NCBI RefSeq assembly: GCF_003751305.1
Contig: NZ_RJKV01000001.1
Location: 1,655,586 to 1,719,585 of the forward strand
DNA: 64,000 bases
Reading direction: 5' to 3'
From: Stenotrophomonas rhizophila
GTDB taxonomy: Bacteria; Pseudomonadota; Gammaproteobacteria; Xanthomonadales; Xanthomonadaceae
The first letter of the stretch is position 1, and every line of letters begins with the position of its first letter. This document shows positions 36,377-44,976 of the stretch, in pieces. A program made the position numbers and the translations under genes. The notes under the pieces were generated by a model that saw only the letters and a list, made by a program, of their open reading frames with translations, was not told where the DNA came from and ran no database searches.

Positions 36377-37669
36377 TCAGCCGGCCATCGCCTCGCCCAG
36401 ATCCTTGGCGAAGCGTCGTGCCTCCGTGGCAGTGAGCGTTGCAGTGGTGATACGCAGCCCGTGCACGGGCATATTCACCGAGAACACCTCGCCGGCCCGC
36501 ACCTGCCAGCCACGCTGGGCCAGGGCCATCACCAGCGGTTGGCTGTCCTGCTTCAACGGCAACCACAGATTCAACCCATCCATCGCCGCAGGCACCGCGA
36601 CGCCTTCATCCTGCAACGCCTGGCGAAGCAGTTCCCGCCGCGCCTGGTAATCGTCCCCGGTCCGCTTCATCCGCGCAGCGACCCGCGGCGACCCCAGCGC
36701 CGCCGCCGCCGCGTCCTGCAACAGATGGCTTACCCAGCCAGTACCCGGCGCCATCCGCAGGCGCAGCCGTGCCGCCGTCTCGGCATCGCACCCGATCAGG
36801 GCCAGGCGCAGGTCCGGCCCCAGTGACTTGGACAGCGAGCGCACCAGTGCCCAGCGGCGGGTCGTTGGCGGAATCACGGCGTGATACGGCTGCCGGGACA
36901 ACCATGCGAAATGGTCATCGACCAGCACCAGCACCTGTGGGTACCGTTCCAGCACCTGCCGCAGCGCGCGCGCACGGCGCCGGCTGAGGCTGGCGCCGGT
37001 CGGGTTGTGCGCCCGCGGGGTCAGCAGCACTGCCCGCGCGCCCGTCGCCAGGGCCTGCTCAAGTGCCTCGACCTGCATGCCCTCTTCGTCGGTTGCCACG
37101 GCCAGCGCGTCGTAACCGGCGGCACGCAAGGTATTGAGGCTGCCGAGGAAGCACGGATTCTCCACCGCCACTGGATCGTCAGCCACCAGCCAGCACGCCA
37201 GCACCCGCTCGATCGCGTCAACCGCCCCATGTGCCAGTTCCAGCGCATATCCGGGCGGACAATCACCGGCCAACTGTTGATGCGCGAGCGCGGCCAGGAC
37301 CGGATCGATCGTCGGTGTGCCATACAGACGCGGCGACCGCGCCGGCAGCAGCGCGCGCAGATCCGGCAGGCAGCGCGGATCGGGATTGCCACTGGCCAGA
37401 TCGTGCAGCGCCGAGCCCGGCTGCGTGCCTTCCTGCGCGCCTTGGCTGGGCCGTGCGCTGACTACCGTGCCACGCCGGCCCTGGGTCTGGGCCAGCCCTG
37501 CGGCATCCAGTCGTTTGTACGCGGACGCGACCGTGTTGCGGTTGATCCCCAGCGCGAGCGCGAGGTCACGGACCGGTGGCAGCAGCTGCCCGGGTGCCAA
37601 CGCACCACTGAGCACCTGCTGACGGATGCTCTCGAACACCGCACTGGCGGTCTGGCCGATGATTTTCAT
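36377..37669 (-). CDS. ptsJ: MocR-type regulator, PtsJ-like (GntR HTH fused to aminotransferase fold)
   Basis: 430 aa. AGGA lies just before the ATG at 37669. GntR winged helix at residues 1-70 (ASAVFESIRQQVLSGALAPG, LPPVRDLALALGINRNTVAS). Fold-type I aminotransferase domain from about residue 90: LTPRAHNPTGASLSRRRA, LVDDHFAWL, and the PLP lysine in LVRSLSKSLGPDLRLAL. The N-terminus strongly recalls Salmonella PtsJ, which controls pyridoxal kinase expression. Here the divergent gene is yggS, a PLP-homeostasis protein, so a vitamin B6 role is a reasonable inference. The symbol is by resemblance only. Confidence 0.75.
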   Translation of the reverse strand: MKIIGQTASAVFESIRQQVLSGALAPGQLLPPVRDLALALGINRNTVASAYKRLDAAGLAQTQGRRGTVVSARPSQGAQEGTQPGSALHDLASGNPDPRCLPDLRALLPARSPRLYGTPTIDPVLAALAHQQLAGDCPPGYALELAHGAVDAIERVLACWLVADDPVAVENPCFLGSLNTLRAAGYDALAVATDEEGMQVEALEQALATGARAVLLTPRAHNPTGASLSRRRARALRQVLERYPQVLVLVDDHFAWLSRQPYHAVIPPTTRRWALVRSLSKSLGPDLRLALIGCDAETAARLRLRMAPGTGWVSHLLQDAAAAALGSPRVAARMKRTGDDYQARRELLRQALQDEGVAVPAAMDGLNLWLPLKQDSQPLVMALAQRGWQVRAGEVFSVNMPVHGLRITTATLTATEARRFAKDLGEAMAG

Positions 37670-37757
37670 TTTGTCCTATGCCAATATATCCATCGTCACG
37701 GGACAGTGTTGCATGTGCGCCGCCGCCGTGCAGCCGTCCCCGCCTCCGGAGCTGTTC

Positions 37758-38540
37758 ATGCCCATTGCTGCCCCCACCTGGCCACAGGCCACCACCGTCG
37801 ACGAGATCCGTCACAACCTCGCGGCGGTGCGCGAGCGCATCGCCCGCGCCTGCGCGCTTGCCGGCCGCGACCCGGCCAGCGTGCGACTGCTGCCGGTCAG
37901 CAAGACCGTCGACGAAGCCCGGCTGCGCCTGGCCTGGGACGCCGGTTGCCACGAACTGGGTGAGAACAAAGTTCAGGAAGCCCAGCGCAAAGCGGCTGCC
38001 TTGGCCGACCTGCCCGGCCTGCGCTGGTCGGTGATCGGCCATCTGCAGACCAACAAGGCACGCGACGTCGCGCGCTTCGCCAGCGAGTTCCAGGCACTGG
38101 ACAGCCTGCGCGTGGCGCAGGCACTGGATCAGCGTCTTGAACTGGAGCAGCGCACGCTGGATGTGTTCGTGCAGGTCAACACTTCCGGCGAAGACAGCAA
38201 GTACGGCCTGGACCCGATCGAGGTCGCCGACTTCGTGCAGCAGCTGCCCGCCTTCTCCAACCTGCGTGTACGCGGCTTGATGACCCTGGCGCTGTTCTCA
38301 TCCGACCCGGAACAGGTACGCCCGTGCTTTGCGCGTCTGCGCGAGCTGCGCGAACGGCTGCGCCCCACGCTGCCGCCGGGCATCCGCCTTGACGACCTTT
38401 CGATGGGCATGTCCGGTGACCTGGAGATTGCCATCGAGGAAGGCGCAACCGTCGTGCGCGTGGGCCAGGCCATCTTCGGCGCGCGCTCGACGCCGGACAG
38501 TTTCTATTGGCCAGCGCCTGCGACGGAGGGCGCGCCATGA
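37758..38540 (+). CDS. yggS: YggS/PLPBP family PLP-binding homeostasis protein
   Basis: 260 aa from ATG 37758 with CGGAG at 7 bases; upstream in-frame Met codons lie in the promoter. Alanine-racemase-like TIM barrel. PLP lysine is Lys49 in LLPVSKTVDEA. Other family motifs: HELGENKVQEAQRK, WSVIGHLQTNKAR, VFVQVNTSGEDSKYGL, RGLMTLALF, and the phosphate-site LSMGMSGDLEIAIEEGAT. No enzyme activity is known; it buffers free PLP and keeps amino-acid pools normal. Leads a three-gene unit (ATGA overlaps throughout). Confidence 0.93.
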   Translation: MPIAAPTWPQATTVDEIRHNLAAVRERIARACALAGRDPASVRLLPVSKTVDEARLRLAWDAGCHELGENKVQEAQRKAAALADLPGLRWSVIGHLQTNKARDVARFASEFQALDSLRVAQALDQRLELEQRTLDVFVQVNTSGEDSKYGLDPIEVADFVQQLPAFSNLRVRGLMTLALFSSDPEQVRPCFARLRELRERLRPTLPPGIRLDDLSMGMSGDLEIAIEEGATVVRVGQAIFGARSTPDSFYWPAPATEGAP

Positions 38541-39274
38541 TGCCTGCTGCACGTCGCCACGCCGTGGCCATCCATCACGTCGCCTTCGAAGACAGCGGGA
38601 CCCTGGCACCCTTGCTTGCCGAGCGCGGCTGGGCGCTGCAGCGCCTCCAGGCGGGCATCGATCCACTGGAGGCTGCCGAACATGCCGACCTGCTGATCGT
38701 GCTGGGTGGCCCCATCAGCGCCAATGACCGCGACAAATACCCGCACCTGGTTCGCTTGCAGTCGATGCTGCAGGATCGACTGTTGGCGCATCGTCCGACC
38801 GTGGGCATCTGCTTAGGCGCACAGCTGATCGCCCGCGCAATGGGTGCCACGGTGACGCCGATGGGCGGCAAGGAGATCGGCTTCGCACCGCTGTCGCTGA
38901 CCGATGCCGGACTGGCGTCGCCGTTGCGCGCGCTGGTTGGAATCCCTGTCCTGCATTGGCATGGCGAGGGCTTCAGCCTGCCGGCCGGAGCAACGCGATT
39001 GGCGGCGACGGCCGCCTGCGCCCAGCAGGCCTTTGCCGTCGGCCGCCATACGCTCGCGCTGCAATGCCACCCCGAAGTGGACGCCACCCGCCTGGAAACC
39101 TGGCTGATCGGCCACGCCGACGAACTGGATCATGCAGGCATCGACCCACGCACCCTGCGCGAGCAGGCCCAGCGCTACGCCGCGCCGCTGGCGGCAGCCG
39201 CCCGCGATCTGTTCGGCAGCTGGCTGGATGCGTTGCCTGTTCGCACTGCCGACACTGAGAAGGCCCACGCATGA
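38537..39274 (+). CDS. Class I glutamine amidotransferase
   Basis: 245 aa, start overlaps the yggS stop (ATGA) and has GGAGG upstream. Complete class I triad: Cys92 in VGICLGAQLIA, His178 and Glu180 in LQCHPEVD; also VLGGPISANDRDKYPHL and LHWHGEGFSLP. This is the stand-alone GMP-synthase-like GATase type often used for unknown amidations or gamma-glutamyl hydrolysis. Coupling to yggS suggests a link to amino-acid or B6 homeostasis, but the substrate is unknown. Confidence 0.88.
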   Translation: MMPAARRHAVAIHHVAFEDSGTLAPLLAERGWALQRLQAGIDPLEAAEHADLLIVLGGPISANDRDKYPHLVRLQSMLQDRLLAHRPTVGICLGAQLIARAMGATVTPMGGKEIGFAPLSLTDAGLASPLRALVGIPVLHWHGEGFSLPAGATRLAATAACAQQAFAVGRHTLALQCHPEVDATRLETWLIGHADELDHAGIDPRTLREQAQRYAAPLAAAARDLFGSWLDALPVRTADTEKAHA

Positions 39275-39507
39275 GCAGCTATCGTCTGATCGTTCATTGC
39301 CACGACCAACGCTGGGGGCAGTTCGACAGCGACGGTCCGCAGGCGCGTGAGCATCTTCTCGCCTTGGCCGCCCGGCTGCCCGGCGCCGAAGGGTTCCAGC
39401 TGCAGTGGCAGCAGGCCGTCGGCGAGCAGCGGCTGCTCCACAGCGGTCCGGATGGATTGAAGGTACTGAGCAGCCAAGCGCTCTATCGGGACATGCCCGC
39501 GCCCTGA
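39271..39507 (+). CDS. 78-aa protein of unknown function, third gene of yggS unit
   Basis: 78 aa, start overlaps the amidotransferase stop (ATGA), arguing strongly that it is real. Sequence: SSYRLIVHCHDQRWGQFDSD, a helix LLALAARLPGAEG, then QLQWQQAVGEQRLLHSGPDG. It looks like a compact alpha/beta domain. Not recognised. Perhaps an auxiliary subunit of the amidotransferase. A GCCGCC-GAAA-GGCGGC hairpin follows at 39531-39546. Confidence 0.7.
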   Translation: MSSYRLIVHCHDQRWGQFDSDGPQAREHLLALAARLPGAEGFQLQWQQAVGEQRLLHSGPDGLKVLSSQALYRDMPAP

Positions 39508-39550
39508 GCCTGCAGAAAGAAGGTGGACGAGCCGCCGAAAGGCGGCGTGT

Positions 39551-40453
39551 TCAGTTGCGTACGCGCGATGCCCTGCTTTCCAGCCGCAGGCGGCCGGCAT
39601 CCGTTGCCGGCGGCGCACCGAACAGCCGGGAATAATCCCGGCTGAACTGCGAGGGACTGTCATAGCCCACCGCATAGCCGGCATTGGCCGCCTCCATCCC
39701 GTCGCCCACCATCAGGCGCCTTGCTTCCTGCATGCGTAATTGCGTCCTGAAATCCAGCGGGCTCATCGCCGTGACGGCCCGAAAATGCTGGTGAAAGGTG
39801 GATCGGCTCATGCCCGCCACACGTGCCAGCTCTTCTACCCGGCAGGCGCCCGTGAAGTTCGCCCGGATCCATACAATCGCCCGGGCAATCTGCCCCTGCC
39901 GGCCGTCGGCCCGTGTCATCGCCTGCAGCACGCCACCATTCGGGCCGGTCAGCAGCCGGTACAGGATTTCCCGGACGACCAGGTCGCCCAGGGCCCGTGC
40001 GTCGTCCGGTGCATCCAGCAAGGCGACCAACCGGGTACACGCGTCCAGCAGCCCAGGCGTCATTGCAGTGAGAGTCAGACCCGCGGCGACCGCGCGCTCG
40101 CCAGCCGGTCGAGGGTGTTGCAGCGCAAGCTCACTCAGCAGTGCCGGATCCAGATCGAGTTGAAGGCTCAGATAAGGGTGCGCCGGCGTCGCCTCGATCA
40201 CGGCGCCCATCACCGGCAGACCCACCGAGGCCATCAGGTAACTGGTGGGATCGTAGTGAAGCACGCTGGCGCCCAGCGTCGCGCGCTTGCGGCCCTGTGC
40301 CACGAAGCAGACGGTCGGCTCATAGATGACCGGCATCGGCATCGTCGGCGTGGCGCAGCGGATCAATCTCACCCCGGGCAGCACGGAGGCGAAGGTGCCA
40401 TCCCTCGGCGCGTGCCGGGCGATGGCGTCACGGAACTGCGCCAATGAGGTCAT
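39551..40453 (-). CDS. AraC family regulator
   Basis: 300 aa. N-terminal AraC_N-type sensor (IYEPTVCFVAQGRKRATLGA, LHYDPTSYLMASVGLPVMG) as in regulators placed next to aldo/keto reductases. C-terminal double HTH: CRVEELARVAGMSRSTFHQH, FRAVTAMSPLDFRTQLRMQE, then GYDSPSQFSRDYSRLFG. The aldo/keto reductase gene is divergent 158 bp away, and pairs like this generally have the regulator activate the reductase. No operator was recognised between them. Confidence 0.88.
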   Translation of the reverse strand: MTSLAQFRDAIARHAPRDGTFASVLPGVRLIRCATPTMPMPVIYEPTVCFVAQGRKRATLGASVLHYDPTSYLMASVGLPVMGAVIEATPAHPYLSLQLDLDPALLSELALQHPRPAGERAVAAGLTLTAMTPGLLDACTRLVALLDAPDDARALGDLVVREILYRLLTGPNGGVLQAMTRADGRQGQIARAIVWIRANFTGACRVEELARVAGMSRSTFHQHFRAVTAMSPLDFRTQLRMQEARRLMVGDGMEAANAGYAVGYDSPSQFSRDYSRLFGAPPATDAGRLRLESRASRVRN

Positions 40454-40611
40454 GCCAAGGATCTCCGATCATGCGCTGGGCGACCCCATCATCCGTCGCA
40501 TCCGGACGATCGTGCAAGCATTCCGGAGGACGTTGCTACCGGCCCGGCATGGGCTGCCGGAACAATGGGGCCACGCAGGCACCGCCCTGTCCCGCCATGG
40601 AGAACGCCCGC

Positions 40612-41682
40612 ATGACCTCACCCACCTCGCTCGATCACTATCGCCTGCTGGGCCGCTCCGGCCTGCGCGTCTCGCCGCTTTCACTGGGCACGATGACCTT
40701 CGGCGCCGACTGGGGCTGGGGTGCAGACGACGCCGAGGCCCGGCGGATCTTCGATGCCTACCTCGACCGGGGCGGCAACTTCATCGACACCGCGGTCAAC
40801 TACACCAACGGAGCCGCCGAGCAGATCCTCGGTCGTTTCGCCAAGGCCCAGCGCGACCGGCTGGTGCTGGCCACCAAATTCACGATGGCCCGCGATCCCA
40901 CCAACATCAACGCCGGCGGCAACCATCGCTACAACCTGGTGCGCTCGGTGGAGACCAGCCTGCGCCAGTTGGATACCGACCGGATCGACCTGATGTACCT
41001 GCATGCGTGGGACTTCACCACCCAGCCGGACGAAGTGATGCGCGCACTCGACGATCTCGTGCGAGGTGGCAAAGTGCTGTACCTGGGCATCTGCAACACC
41101 CCTGCCTGGCGCGTGGCCGAACTGCAGACCCTGGCCGACCTGCGTGGCTGGGCCCCGTTGGTGGCGCTGCAGATCGAATACAGTCTGGTGGAACGCACGG
41201 TGGAACATGAGCTGCTGCCGATGGCGCAGGCCCTGGGCTTGGGTGTACTTCCCTGGTCGCCACTGGGCGGCGGCATCCTGACCGGCAAATACACGCGCGA
41301 GGATCTGTCCGACGAAAATGGCGCGGACGTGGCGAGCAGCCGCAAAGGCGTGATCGCATCGATCGGTCATCTCAACGAACGCTCATTGGCCATCGCCGAG
41401 GTAGTGGGTGAGGTGGCCGAGGAACTGGGAGTCTCCCGCTCGCAGGTGGCCATCGCCTGGACGCTTGCCAACCCGGCCGTGGTCTCACCGATCATCGGCG
41501 CACGCACCGTGGCGCAGGCAGAAGACAACCTCGGCGCGCTCACCGTGGTGCTGAGCGATGTGCAACTGAGACGGCTGGATGAGGCCAGTGCCCCGGCACC
41601 GATCTTCCCTGCACGCTTCATCGGGCGGCCCATGGCCCAGCAGTTGATCTTCGGCACCTCCACGCTCAACGGGCGACGGTAA
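40612..41682 (+). CDS. Aldo/keto reductase
   Basis: 356 aa from ATG 40612, where GGAG lies 9 bases upstream; an ATG 15 bases earlier has no ribosome site. (beta/alpha)8 AKR fold: LGRSGLRVSPLSLGTMTFGA, catalytic Asp and Tyr in GGNFIDTAVNYTNGAAEQIL, Lys in LVLATKFTMA, His in LMYLHAWDFT. Cofactor site: SIIGARTVAQAEDNL-like segment PIIGARTVAQAEDNLGAL. Reduces aldehydes or ketones with NADPH; substrate unknown. Probably controlled by the divergent AraC protein. Confidence 0.9.
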   Translation: MTSPTSLDHYRLLGRSGLRVSPLSLGTMTFGADWGWGADDAEARRIFDAYLDRGGNFIDTAVNYTNGAAEQILGRFAKAQRDRLVLATKFTMARDPTNINAGGNHRYNLVRSVETSLRQLDTDRIDLMYLHAWDFTTQPDEVMRALDDLVRGGKVLYLGICNTPAWRVAELQTLADLRGWAPLVALQIEYSLVERTVEHELLPMAQALGLGVLPWSPLGGGILTGKYTREDLSDENGADVASSRKGVIASIGHLNERSLAIAEVVGEVAEELGVSRSQVAIAWTLANPAVVSPIIGARTVAQAEDNLGALTVVLSDVQLRRLDEASAPAPIFPARFIGRPMAQQLIFGTSTLNGRR

Positions 41683-41743
41683 TCCATGGCGATCACCCAA
41701 CCGACAGATTGAGTGAAAAAGCCTGCCAGACCCCCGTGAGACA

Positions 41744-43066
41744 ATGTGGTTCATGACTTCACCGGACTCTCAACGCCCGCTCCTGTCCAGGGACGCGTGG
41801 AAGCGGCGTGCCGCGCTGTGGGGCGGCGCGGTAGCCGTCGCCCTGGTCGCGATCGTGTTCGCCAAGGCCAGCGACGCGGCCTTCCGGGTGTTCCAGTGGA
41901 TCATCGCCCATTCGATCTGGTGGGCGCTGCTGGTGACGCCGGCGGTGTTCGCCCTGTTGGCATGGCTGACCAGTGGCGCACTCAAGCCGACGCGTGGCAG
42001 CGGGATTCCACAGGTGATCGCCGCACTGGACGTTGCCACGCCCGAGTTCCGGCGCGACAACCTCTCGCTGAAGGTATCGGCCGGCAAACTGGCGCTGACC
42101 ACACTGTCCCTGCTCGGAGGTGCATCGGTGGGCCGTGAAGGCCCCACGGTGCATGTCGGTGCCAGCCTGATGTACATGTTCGGGCGCTGGTTCGGCTTCC
42201 GTGACCCGAAGGAGCTGTCGCATTTCCTGCTGGCCGGCGGCGCAGCCGGTATCGCCGCCGCGTTCAATACACCGCTGGCTGGCATCGTGTTCGCCATTGA
42301 AGAGCTCAGTGGCCGCTTCGAGCACCGTTTTTCAGGCACGTTGCTCACTGCCGTCATCGTCGGGGGCGTGGTGTCGCTGGGCCTGCTCGGCAACTACACC
42401 TACTTCGGCAAAGTAAGTGCCACGCTCCCGTTGGGGCAGGCATGGCTGGCGATCCTGGTGTGCGGCACGGTCGCAGGCCTGCTCGGTGGCGTGTTCGCCA
42501 AGGCGGTACTGCTCACCATGGAGGGCCGACCGCGATGGCTGGGCAGGCTGCGCCAGCGGCACCCGGTACTGCTGGCCACCCTGTGCGGACTTGCGTTGGT
42601 GCTGCTCGGTGCCGCCTTCGGCGCGGGTGCGTTCGGTACCGGCTACGAGCAGGCCAGGGGACTGGTCCAAGGCGGCGCAACCGTCGGTCACGAATTCGGC
42701 CTGATGAAACTTCTCGCCAATCTGGTGTCGTACGTTGCCGGCATTCCGGGCGGATTGTTCTCGCCCGCACTGGCCGTTGGTGCCGGGCTGGGACACAACC
42801 TTGCCGCCATCATGCCGTCCGTCGATGAGCGCATCTTTGTCCTGCTCGGCATGTGCGCCTATCTGACCGGGGTGACCCAGGCCCCGCTGACCTCTGCGGT
42901 CATCTCGCTGGAACTGACGGACAGCAGCGACATGCTGCTGCCCATTCTGGCGACCGTCCTGATTGCGCGCGGCGTCTCCGGGCTGGTCTGCCGCGTGCCG
43001 ATCTACAAGGCCATGGCCGAACAGCTGGTCAAGCAGCTACCGGGCCCCCACCCGCCTTCGGCCTAG
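41744..43066 (+). CDS. CLC-type chloride channel / H+ antiporter
   Basis: 440 aa, starts at ATG 41744 or 41753. About 10-12 membrane helices with all CLC filter motifs: GSGIPQV (first), GREGP with the gating Glu (GASVGREGPTVHVGA), GGLFSPALAVGA (GxFxP), and the C-terminal central Tyr region VPIYKAMAEQL. The gating Glu in GREGP is kept, but the position equal to the proton Glu203 of E. coli ClcA is hard to place, so it could be channel or exchanger. Serves anion homeostasis and acid resistance. No regulatory CBS domains. Confidence 0.88.
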   Translation: MWFMTSPDSQRPLLSRDAWKRRAALWGGAVAVALVAIVFAKASDAAFRVFQWIIAHSIWWALLVTPAVFALLAWLTSGALKPTRGSGIPQVIAALDVATPEFRRDNLSLKVSAGKLALTTLSLLGGASVGREGPTVHVGASLMYMFGRWFGFRDPKELSHFLLAGGAAGIAAAFNTPLAGIVFAIEELSGRFEHRFSGTLLTAVIVGGVVSLGLLGNYTYFGKVSATLPLGQAWLAILVCGTVAGLLGGVFAKAVLLTMEGRPRWLGRLRQRHPVLLATLCGLALVLLGAAFGAGAFGTGYEQARGLVQGGATVGHEFGLMKLLANLVSYVAGIPGGLFSPALAVGAGLGHNLAAIMPSVDERIFVLLGMCAYLTGVTQAPLTSAVISLELTDSSDMLLPILATVLIARGVSGLVCRVPIYKAMAEQLVKQLPGPHPPSA

Positions 43067-43070
43067 CGCA

Positions 43071-43104
43071 CTGGCGAGAGGCTGGAACCAACGCCCCTCG
43101 CCAG
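43071..43104. terminator. Hairpin between convergent clc and acuI genes
   Basis: 8-bp stem CTGGCGAG / CTCGCCAG with an 18-base loop and no T tract. A weak candidate terminator for two convergent genes. Confidence 0.35.
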
Positions 43105-43119
43105 CGTCCGGCGGCAGGA

Positions 43120-44106
43120 TCACGCGTTGACGTCGACCACCGTGCGGCCCTGCACACGCCCCTGCAGCACCTGCTCGGCCAGTGCCGGCACCTCGGCCAG
43201 GCCGATCATCTGCGTGGTGCGGGCCAATTTGCCCAGATCCAGATCGGTGGCCAGCCGCGTCCAGGCCTGCTCTCGCGCAGCGTAGGGCGCATTGACCGAA
43301 TCAATGCCCGCCAGGGTCACGTTGCGCAGGATGAAGGGAAGGACGGAGCCCGGCAGATCCGCGCCCTGGGCCAAACCAAATGCAGCCACCACGCCGCGAT
43401 AGCGGGTCTGCGCCAGCACATTGGCCAGGGTGTGGCTGCCCACCGCATCGATCGCACCGGCCCAGCGCTCCTTGGCGATCGGGGCTCCGGCCTCGGAAAG
43501 CGTCGCGCGGTCGATGATCTCCGCCGCGCCGAGTTCCTTGAGATAGGCCGATTCCTCCAGTCGGCCGGTTGACGCGACGACCCGGTAACCCAGCGTGGAG
43601 AGCAGCGCGATCGCAATGGACCCGGCACCGCCATTGGCGCCCGTGACCAGAATGTCGCCCTGCCCCGGTGACACGCCGCCATGCTCCAGCGCCAGCACCG
43701 AGAGCATCGCGGTGTAACCGGCGGTGCCGATGGCCATTGCTTCCTGGCTGGAAAACGCAGCGGGCGTTTTCACCAGCCACTCGCCCGGTACACGCGCCTT
43801 CTGGGCATAGCCGCCATGATGGGTCTGGCTCAAGCCCCAGCCGTTGACCAATACACGGTCGCCCGGCGCGAAACCGGGATGAGTGGAGGTTTCGACCACA
43901 CCGGCCAGATCGATGCCGGGGATCAGCGGGAAGGTGCGGATCACCGGCGAACGGCCGCTCAGCGCCAGCGCGTCCTTGTAATTCACCGTGGAGTACTCCA
44001 CGGCAACGGTGACGTCGCCGGGCATCAGGTCCTGCTCGGTCAGGTCGACGACGCCGGCACTGATGGCGTCACCGCTTTTGGTCGCAAGAAGGGCGTTGAA
44101 GGTCAT
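43120..44106 (-). CDS. acuI: Acrylyl-CoA reductase AcuI / YhdH-type MDR oxidoreductase
   Basis: 328 aa, zinc-free medium-chain reductase. Motifs: VEYSTVNYKDALALSGRSPV, then FPLIPGIDLAGVVE, VNGWGLSQTHHGGYAQKAR, and the NADPH site DILVTGANGGAGSIAIALLS. This is the AcuI/YhdH subfamily, which reduces acrylyl-CoA to propionyl-CoA using NADPH and protects against acrylyl-CoA. Single gene; convergent with the CLC gene and followed at the other side by TetR in the same orientation, 98 bp away. Confidence 0.9.
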   Translation of the reverse strand: MTFNALLATKSGDAISAGVVDLTEQDLMPGDVTVAVEYSTVNYKDALALSGRSPVIRTFPLIPGIDLAGVVETSTHPGFAPGDRVLVNGWGLSQTHHGGYAQKARVPGEWLVKTPAAFSSQEAMAIGTAGYTAMLSVLALEHGGVSPGQGDILVTGANGGAGSIAIALLSTLGYRVVASTGRLEESAYLKELGAAEIIDRATLSEAGAPIAKERWAGAIDAVGSHTLANVLAQTRYRGVVAAFGLAQGADLPGSVLPFILRNVTLAGIDSVNAPYAAREQAWTRLATDLDLGKLARTTQMIGLAEVPALAEQVLQGRVQGRTVVDVNA

Positions 44107-44204
44107 GGGATCTCCGGTTCGGGTGCATGAGGGGCATTGCAGACCGGACCAGTGTGCGTACGGCGCTGTACCGTCCTGTTAAATCACCCTGATCGGCGGG
44201 TACC

Positions 44205-44849
44205 TCATTCGTCCAGTACGCTCGCAATCGCGCGCGCGAGCACGCCCCGCACGGTGTCCGCCGCAAGGTATGGATCGCGCACTGCGCGCATCGCCAGCCC
44301 CTCGACCAGCAACCGCATCAGCAACGTACGCCGTTCCAGATCGGCGTCCTCCGGCGTGCGCCCACGCGCGATGTCGTGCTGCCGAAGCCAGCCGGTAATG
44401 GCCTCGCTGGTCTGCCTGTCGTGCCGGCGCAGCACCTGCGCGACCACCGGATCGCGGTGCGCTTCAGCGGTGATCTCCGCATACAGCGCGACATTGGCGA
44501 TCGCGTTGCCACGGGTTTCCAGCGTCTCCCCGCGCGCCCACAGCTGGTAGCAACGCAGGAGTCCGTCAACCAGATCGGCCGCCGCCGGCATGTGGCCGAT
44601 TGCGTCCTGGTCGTAGGCGAGCTGTCGTTCGATCAGCGCCAGGATCAGCGCACGTTTGTTCTCGAAGTAGCGGTACATCAGGCCCTGGCTGATCTCCGCC
44701 TCTGCGGCGATGTCACTGATCGAGCCGGCATGGAAGCCGCGGGCGATGAAACAGCGTTGCGCGGCGTCCAGGATCCGCTGGCGCTGCGCTTCGGCACGCA
44801 CGGCTGCAGCGTCTTCGGCAGGGGTGCCGGAAAGGGGGGTAAGCGTCAT
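44205..44849 (-). CDS. TetR family regulator of the TonB-receptor / phosphatase unit
   Basis: 214 aa from ATG 44849; the longer open frame would include the operator. N-terminal TetR helix-turn-helix: RQRILDAAQRCFIARGFHAG, SISDIAAEAEISQGLMYRYF, ENKRALILAL. Ligand domain has no recognisable relatives. It is divergent from the TonB-dependent receptor gene with an operator-like palindrome (44903-44920) between, so it probably represses both itself and that receptor. Confidence 0.88.
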   Translation of the reverse strand: MTLTPLSGTPAEDAAAVRAEAQRQRILDAAQRCFIARGFHAGSISDIAAEAEISQGLMYRYFENKRALILALIERQLAYDQDAIGHMPAAADLVDGLLRCYQLWARGETLETRGNAIANVALYAEITAEAHRDPVVAQVLRRHDRQTSEAITGWLRQHDIARGRTPEDADLERRTLLMRLLVEGLAMRAVRDPYLAADTVRGVLARAIASVLDE

Positions 44850-44902
44850 TGCTCGTCGTAGATGGCGTCCAGTTGAGGGGTGATGGTACGACACGCAGAG
44901 GC

Positions 44903-44920
44903 TGAATGAACGGTCATTCA
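44903..44920. promoter_or_regulatory. TetR operator between tetR and TonB-receptor genes
   Basis: TGAATGA-N4-TCATTCA, 7-bp perfect arms (18 bp overall), placed 54 bp from the TetR start and 57 bp from the receptor start. This is the typical size and place for a TetR-family operator. Confidence 0.8.
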
Positions 44921-44976
44921 TCTGTCATTTTGCGCGCACAGACTGCGCCGGCCCCCTCCTCCCGTGAACGAACCCG

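Noticed and set aside
37672..37705. TGTCC-N24-GGACA inverted repeat between the MocR and yggS genes
   Set aside because: Short arms and a long spacer; MocR proteins often use direct repeats, so it was not called an operator.
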